Positions 5,763 to 8,224 of a stretch of 8,224 bases of DNA are shown here, piece by piece; positions within the stretch are counted from its first letter, which is position 1; every line of letters starts with the position of its first letter. The position numbers and the translations under genes are program-made. This DNA is from an uncultured Ruminococcus sp. (GTDB lineage: Bacteria; Bacillota; Clostridia; Oscillospirales; Ruminococcaceae), in contig URTF01000090.1 of the NCBI GenBank assembly GCA_900550695.1, positions 1-8,224 on the forward strand, written 5' to 3'. A model generated the notes under the pieces. The model saw nothing but the letters and a program-made list of their open reading frames with translations, did not search any database and was not told the origin of the DNA.

Positions 5763-7166
5763 ATGCCACAGAAAAATATCGGTAAGGTAGTCCAGATCAT
5801 CGGTGCGGTAGTCGATATCGCATTTGAAAAGGATCACCTGCCGAATCTTCTGAATGCAATAGAAATTGACAACAACGGTGAAAAGCTTGTCTGCGAGGTT
5901 GCACAGCATATCGGCGACGATGTTGTTCGATGCATCGCAATGTCCTCCACAGACGGACTTGTAAGAGGCATTGACGCAGTTGATACGGGCAGTCCTATCA
6001 CCGTTCCCGTCGGCAGAGGTACGCTCGGAAGAATCTTCAACATTCTCGGCGAACCCGTTGACAACAAGCCCGCTCCCGAATGTGAGGAGAGATGGGCTAT
6101 CCACAGAGAAGCTCCGTCATACGAAGAGCAGGCTGCCGCAAACGAGATACTTGAAACAGGTATCAAGGTAATCGACCTTATCTGTCCTTACCTCAAGGGC
6201 GGTAAGATCGGTCTTTTCGGAGGCGCAGGCGTTGGTAAGACAGTCCTTATCCAGGAACTTATCAACAACGTTGCAAATCAGCACGGCGGTATCTCCGTAT
6301 TCACGGGCGTTGGTGAACGTACCCGTGAGGGCAACGACCTTTACAACGAAATGACCGAGTCGGGAGTTATCGACAAGACCGTCCTCGTTTACGGTCAGAT
6401 GAACGAACCGCCCGGAGCAAGAATGAGAGTAGGTCTTTCGGGACTTACAATGGCTGAATATTTCCGTGACGTTGAGGGACAGGACGTTCTTCTCTTCATC
6501 GATAATATCTTCCGTTTCACACAGGCAGGTTCGGAGGTTTCCGCACTTCTCGGACGTATGCCGTCCGCCGTTGGTTACCAGCCGACACTTGCAACGGAAA
6601 TGGGCGCTCTTCAGGAGCGTATCACTTCCACGAGCAAGGGTTCTATCACATCGGTACAGGCCGTTTACGTCCCTGCCGATGACCTTACCGACCCTGCTCC
6701 TGCAACAACCTTCGCCCACCTTGACGCTACAACGGTTCTTTCAAGAGATATCGCTTCACTCGGTATTTACCCCGCAGTTGACCCTCTTGACTCGACTTCG
6801 AGAATCCTCTCGCCCGATATCGTCGGAAAAGAGCACTACGAAACAGCAAGAGCCGTTCAGAATATCCTCCAGAGATATACCGAACTCCAGGATATCATCG
6901 CTATCATGGGTATGGACGAGCTTTCCGATGAAGATAAGCTCATCGTTTCAAGAGCAAGAAAGATACAGCGTTTCCTCTCACAGCCGTTCTCCGTTGCGGA
7001 GCAGTTCACGGGCTATCAGGGTAAATATGTACCGCTCAAGGAAACTATCAGAGGCTTCAAGGAGATCATCGAAGGTCTTCACGATGACCTCCCCGAGTCT
7101 GCATTCCTCTTTGCAGGAACAATAGACGAGGTAGTGGAAAAAGCAAAAACAATGAGCGCTGAATAA
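5763..7166 (+). CDS. atpD: F1Fo ATP synthase subunit beta (catalytic)
   Basis: The catalytic subunit of the F1 head, 467 residues from the ATG at 5763, makes or hydrolyses ATP at three sites. It has the P-loop GGAGVGKT (153-160, Lys159), the catalytic base Glu185 in GVGERTREGND, and Walker B Asp247 in LLFIDNIFRF. The lever sequence DELSDED (385-391) is a conservative variant of DELSEED and contacts gamma and epsilon. The start is fixed by the strong site AGAGGTGAT (5748-5756). An upstream in-frame extension from 5727 would need a non-ATG start without a ribosome site and is rejected. The gene lies 80 nt after atpG, one of the three long hairpin-bearing gaps of the operon, and 14 nt before atpC. 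Confidence 0.98.
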   Translation: MPQKNIGKVVQIIGAVVDIAFEKDHLPNLLNAIEIDNNGEKLVCEVAQHIGDDVVRCIAMSSTDGLVRGIDAVDTGSPITVPVGRGTLGRIFNILGEPVDNKPAPECEERWAIHREAPSYEEQAAANEILETGIKVIDLICPYLKGGKIGLFGGAGVGKTVLIQELINNVANQHGGISVFTGVGERTREGNDLYNEMTESGVIDKTVLVYGQMNEPPGARMRVGLSGLTMAEYFRDVEGQDVLLFIDNIFRFTQAGSEVSALLGRMPSAVGYQPTLATEMGALQERITSTSKGSITSVQAVYVPADDLTDPAPATTFAHLDATTVLSRDIASLGIYPAVDPLDSTSRILSPDIVGKEHYETARAVQNILQRYTELQDIIAIMGMDELSDEDKLIVSRARKIQRFLSQPFSVAEQFTGYQGKYVPLKETIRGFKEIIEGLHDDLPESAFLFAGTIDEVVEKAKTMSAE

Positions 7167-7180
7167 TCGGAGGTGGAATA

Positions 7181-7591
7181 ATGGCTGCCGAGTTCAGACT
7201 CTCGATCATTACTCCCGAAAAGACGTTCTATGACGATGAAACATCAATGGTCATCGTCAGAACGACAGAGGGAGATATCGGTATCCTCGCAAATCATACG
7301 AGCCTTGTAGCAAGCCTGCCATCGGGACCCGTCAAGATAAAAAATCAAGACGGAACATTTAAAATAGCAGCGCTTTCGTCGGGAATAATCAAAGTCGGCG
7401 GAAACAAGGTATCTATCATTGCAAACGCAGTTGAATGGGCAGATGAGATCGATGTCGAATGGGCGAAACGCTCCGAAGCGGAAGCAAGGGATAAGCTCCA
7501 GCATCTTAAGGATAAGCACGAGCTTGACATTGCCGAACTTAAGCTCCAGAGAGCGCTCAATCGAATCAGCGTCCACTCAATGCTGAAGTAA
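7181..7591 (+). CDS. atpC: F1Fo ATP synthase subunit epsilon
   Basis: This is a 136-residue rotor subunit that joins gamma to the c ring and can inhibit ATP hydrolysis through its movable C-terminal helices. The N-terminal beta sandwich (about 1-85) contains the family motif GDIGILANHTSLVASL, and the C-terminal helical hairpin (about 90-134) ends LKLQRALNRISV. In Bacillus PS3 epsilon, ATP binds through an I(L)DxxRA motif. The aligned stretch here (HELDIA, or LDIA with a two-residue deletion) lacks the Arg, so ATP sensing of that kind is doubtful. The GGAGGTGG ribosome site lies 7 nt before the ATG. This is the last gene of the operon, and no gene follows in the window. Confidence 0.96.
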   Translation: MAAEFRLSIITPEKTFYDDETSMVIVRTTEGDIGILANHTSLVASLPSGPVKIKNQDGTFKIAALSSGIIKVGGNKVSIIANAVEWADEIDVEWAKRSEAEARDKLQHLKDKHELDIAELKLQRALNRISVHSMLK

Positions 7592-7626
7592 AAAAAGCCG
7601 CAGCAATGCGAAGCCAAGCAACTGGT

Positions 7627-7644
7627 CGAGCTGAGCACAGCTCG
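7627..7644 (+). repeat. GC-rich hairpin after atpC
   Basis: CGAGCTG (7627-7633) and CAGCTCG (7638-7644) pair perfectly over the tetraloop AGCA. CTG/CAG outside (7622-7624 and 7646-7648) can extend the stem. It starts 36 nt after the atpC stop. No T-run follows, so it is more likely an mRNA 3'-end stabiliser or repeat module than a terminator. Confidence 0.6.
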
Positions 7645-7655
7645 TCAGGTGTCCA

Positions 7656-7827
7656 GAGGGCGGAAGCCCTTGGTCGCTCTCCGCAGAGAGCGAAAATCCT
7701 TAAACTTTAGCTAAACGCTCTGTTGCAATAGCGAAATCAGTAGAAATAAAAAGGCGCAATTCACATTCAAAAAGGTAAAACGAAATTTGAGAAATCAGTT
7801 TCGTAAACCTAAATGTGAATTGCGCCT
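7656..7827 (-). repeat. Modular hairpin repeat, left copy (minus orientation)
   Basis: In the minus orientation the modules run as follows. First comes a large hairpin with arms GGCGCAATTCACATT (7753-7767 and 7812-7826), then a T-rich tract and a linker containing TTTAGCT and AGTTTAAGG. Next is an 8-bp hairpin TCGCTCTC-loop-GAGAGCGA (7674-7693), and last an AGGGC/GCCCT hairpin (7657-7670). Its reverse complement aligns along nearly its whole length with 8036-8212, with substitutions and short indels. Paired positions in the hairpins change together. The element type is not recognised; a MITE-like or structured intergenic repeat is the closest description. Confidence 0.75.
7752..7827. terminator. 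Long hairpin with flanking A/T tracts, probable bidirectional terminator
   Basis: A perfect 16-bp stem (7752-7767 with 7812-7827) encloses an inner ACGAAA/TTTCGT stem (7780-7785, 7799-7804) and AGGT/ACCT pairs (7773-7776, 7807-7810). On the plus strand TATTCTATTTT follows, an interrupted T tract. On the minus strand the stem is followed by TTTTTATTTC, a better tract. It is therefore a plausible end for the atp transcript and a stronger stop for leftward transcription. Confidence 0.6.
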
Positions 7828-7854
7828 ATTCTATTTTCCTAAAACAAACTATCT

Positions 7855-7899
7855 TCGGCGAATAATGCGCAGAGCAAAGCGATAAGCATTTTTAGCCGA
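7855..7899 (+). repeat. Stem-loop in the spacer, probable inverted relative of the conserved-loop family
   Basis: TCGGCGAATAATGC (7855-7868) and GCATTTTTAGCCGA (7886-7899) pair with two mismatches out of 14. The 17-nt loop contains GAGCAAAGCGA, which resembles the reverse complement of the copy A loop (10 of 15 positions). It is thus a possible fourth, inverted member of that family. The stem is clear; the family link is tentative. Confidence 0.5.
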
Positions 7900-7964
7900 C
7901 AACGTTTGAACAGCTATGGGATAACGGCGAGCAAACAGGTGATGCTCAAACACTTCGTACAGCG

Positions 7965-8009
7965 TTGCAGGTCATATATACTCACTTCGTTCGCATATAT
8001 GACCTGCAA
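7965..8009 (+). repeat. Hairpin repeat, conserved-loop family, copy C
   Basis: A perfect 15-bp stem (7965-7979 with 7995-8009) surrounds the 15-nt loop ACTCACTTCGTTCGC. The loop matches copy B (3206-3220) at 14 of 15 positions, but the arms share no similarity with those of copies A or B. The 8-mer CACTTCGT also occurs nearby at 7951-7958. Confidence 0.8.
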
Positions 8010-8035
8010 GGATAGTTCTTCCGAATATAAAGTAT

Positions 8036-8117
8036 GGCGCAATTCACATTTTTTAGGTTTACAGAACCGATTCCTCACGTTCTGTTTTACCGTTTTGATG
8101 TGAATTGCGCCTTTTTT
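8036..8117 (+). terminator. Intrinsic terminator formed by the right repeat hairpin
   Basis: A 14-bp stem (8036-8049 with 8098-8111) with a nested 7-bp stem ACAGAAC/GTTCTGT (8061-8067, 8079-8085) is followed directly by TTTTTT (8112-8117) and then ATTTG. This is the most terminator-like structure for rightward transcription in the window. It would catch atp transcripts that read through the weaker structure at 7752-7827. Confidence 0.7.
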
Positions 8118-8212
8118 ATTTGTTTGTGATTTTGCTGTTGCGGCAATGCTTTAGCTGTTAGTTTAAGGTGTTTCGCTCTCTGCGGAGAGCGACAAGGGAC
8201 GCTGTCCCCTTG
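8036..8212 (+). repeat. Modular hairpin repeat, right copy (plus orientation)
   Basis: The module order matches the left copy, inverted. It starts with a GGCGCAATTCACAT hairpin (8036-8049 with 8098-8111) and a T-run, followed by a linker with TTTAGCT and AGTTTAAGG. The hairpin TCGCTCTC-TGCG-GAGAGCGA (8173-8192) comes next. The final CAAGGGAC/GTCCCCTTG hairpin (8193-8212) has one bulge. Similarity probably extends to, and past, the window edge. The hairpins are the best-kept parts, while the linker is diverged. Confidence 0.75.
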
Positions 8213-8224
8213 ACCCCTGCCACC

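Larger units (their letters stand above)
7592..8224. other. Gene-free region packed with hairpin repeats
   Basis: No credible gene is seen on either strand across these 633 bases. The region has small hairpins close to atpC, an inverted pair of about 175-bp modular repeats (7656-7827 and 8036-8212), and a 208-bp spacer with two more stem-loops. Operon transcription probably ends within it. The right edge, ending in CCCCTGCCACC, appears to run on into further repeat sequence outside the window. Confidence 0.8.

Noticed and set aside
6466..7125. A 219-codon plus-strand frame inside atpD, and a 200-codon minus-strand frame at 6117-6719.
   Set aside because: Both overlap the catalytic core of beta in other frames. 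Their low-complexity Ser/Arg-rich or Cys/Asp/Arg-rich products look like frame shadows, not proteins.
7906..8103. A possible 65-residue protein in the right flank.
   Set aside because: It would need a TTG start with no ribosome site, and it runs through copy C of the loop repeat and most of the right modular hairpin, so it is repeat sequence read by chance.
7656..8224. A retron, CRISPR array or transposon as explanation of the repeats.
   Set aside because: There are only two diverged inverted arms, no regular spacers, and no reverse transcriptase, cas or transposase gene in the window. An unnamed structured repeat is the most that can be claimed.

Overview
The window carries one complete F1Fo ATP synthase operon, read left to right from about 560 to 7591. 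It is flanked on the left by two leftward tRNA genes and on the right by a gene-free cluster of hairpin repeats. Moderate GC genes, AT-rich spacers, strong GGAGG ribosome sites and the protein sequences (a Clostridia-like subunit a, a c subunit of the Na+-binding type) point to an anaerobic Firmicute, probably a gut Oscillospiraceae/Ruminococcus-like species. The family assignment is inference; the exact organism cannot be read from the sequence.

Left flank (1-530): tRNA-Thr(UGT), cut by the window edge, and tRNA-Pro(UGG) lie on the minus strand, each with its own near-consensus sigma-70-type promoter. An AT-rich divergent spacer of about 215 bp separates them from the atp promoter (TTGCAA, 17 bp, TGG-TATAAT).

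Operon (592-7591): the order is atpI-atpB-atpE-atpF-atpH-atpA-atpG-atpD-atpC (subunit I, a, c, b, delta, alpha, gamma, beta, epsilon). All are full length with their key residues. atpI and atpB overlap by 4 bases (ATGA). Only three internal spacers exceed 60 nt (71, 83 and 80 nt). These precede the three genes whose products are needed in multiple copies (c, alpha, beta), and each holds an inverted repeat. Subunit c has the Na+-type ligand set plus a second membrane carboxylate (Glu35 with Glu68), so this is predicted to be a Na+-coupled (or Na+/H+) enzyme of the two-carboxylate class described for Fusobacterium nucleatum. Subunit a has lost the Glu that matches E. coli E219 and has Asp where E. 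coli has H245.

Right flank (7592-8224): no gene. Two diverged copies of a roughly 175-bp modular hairpin repeat face each other as an inverted pair (7656-7827 and 8036-8212) around a 208-bp spacer. The hairpins are kept by compensating changes. The spacer holds another small repeat family: a conserved 15-nt loop (ACTCACTTYGYTCGY) carried on arms that are complementary within a copy but unrelated between copies. The same loop occurs twice between atpH and atpA. These repeats are the least explained part of the window.
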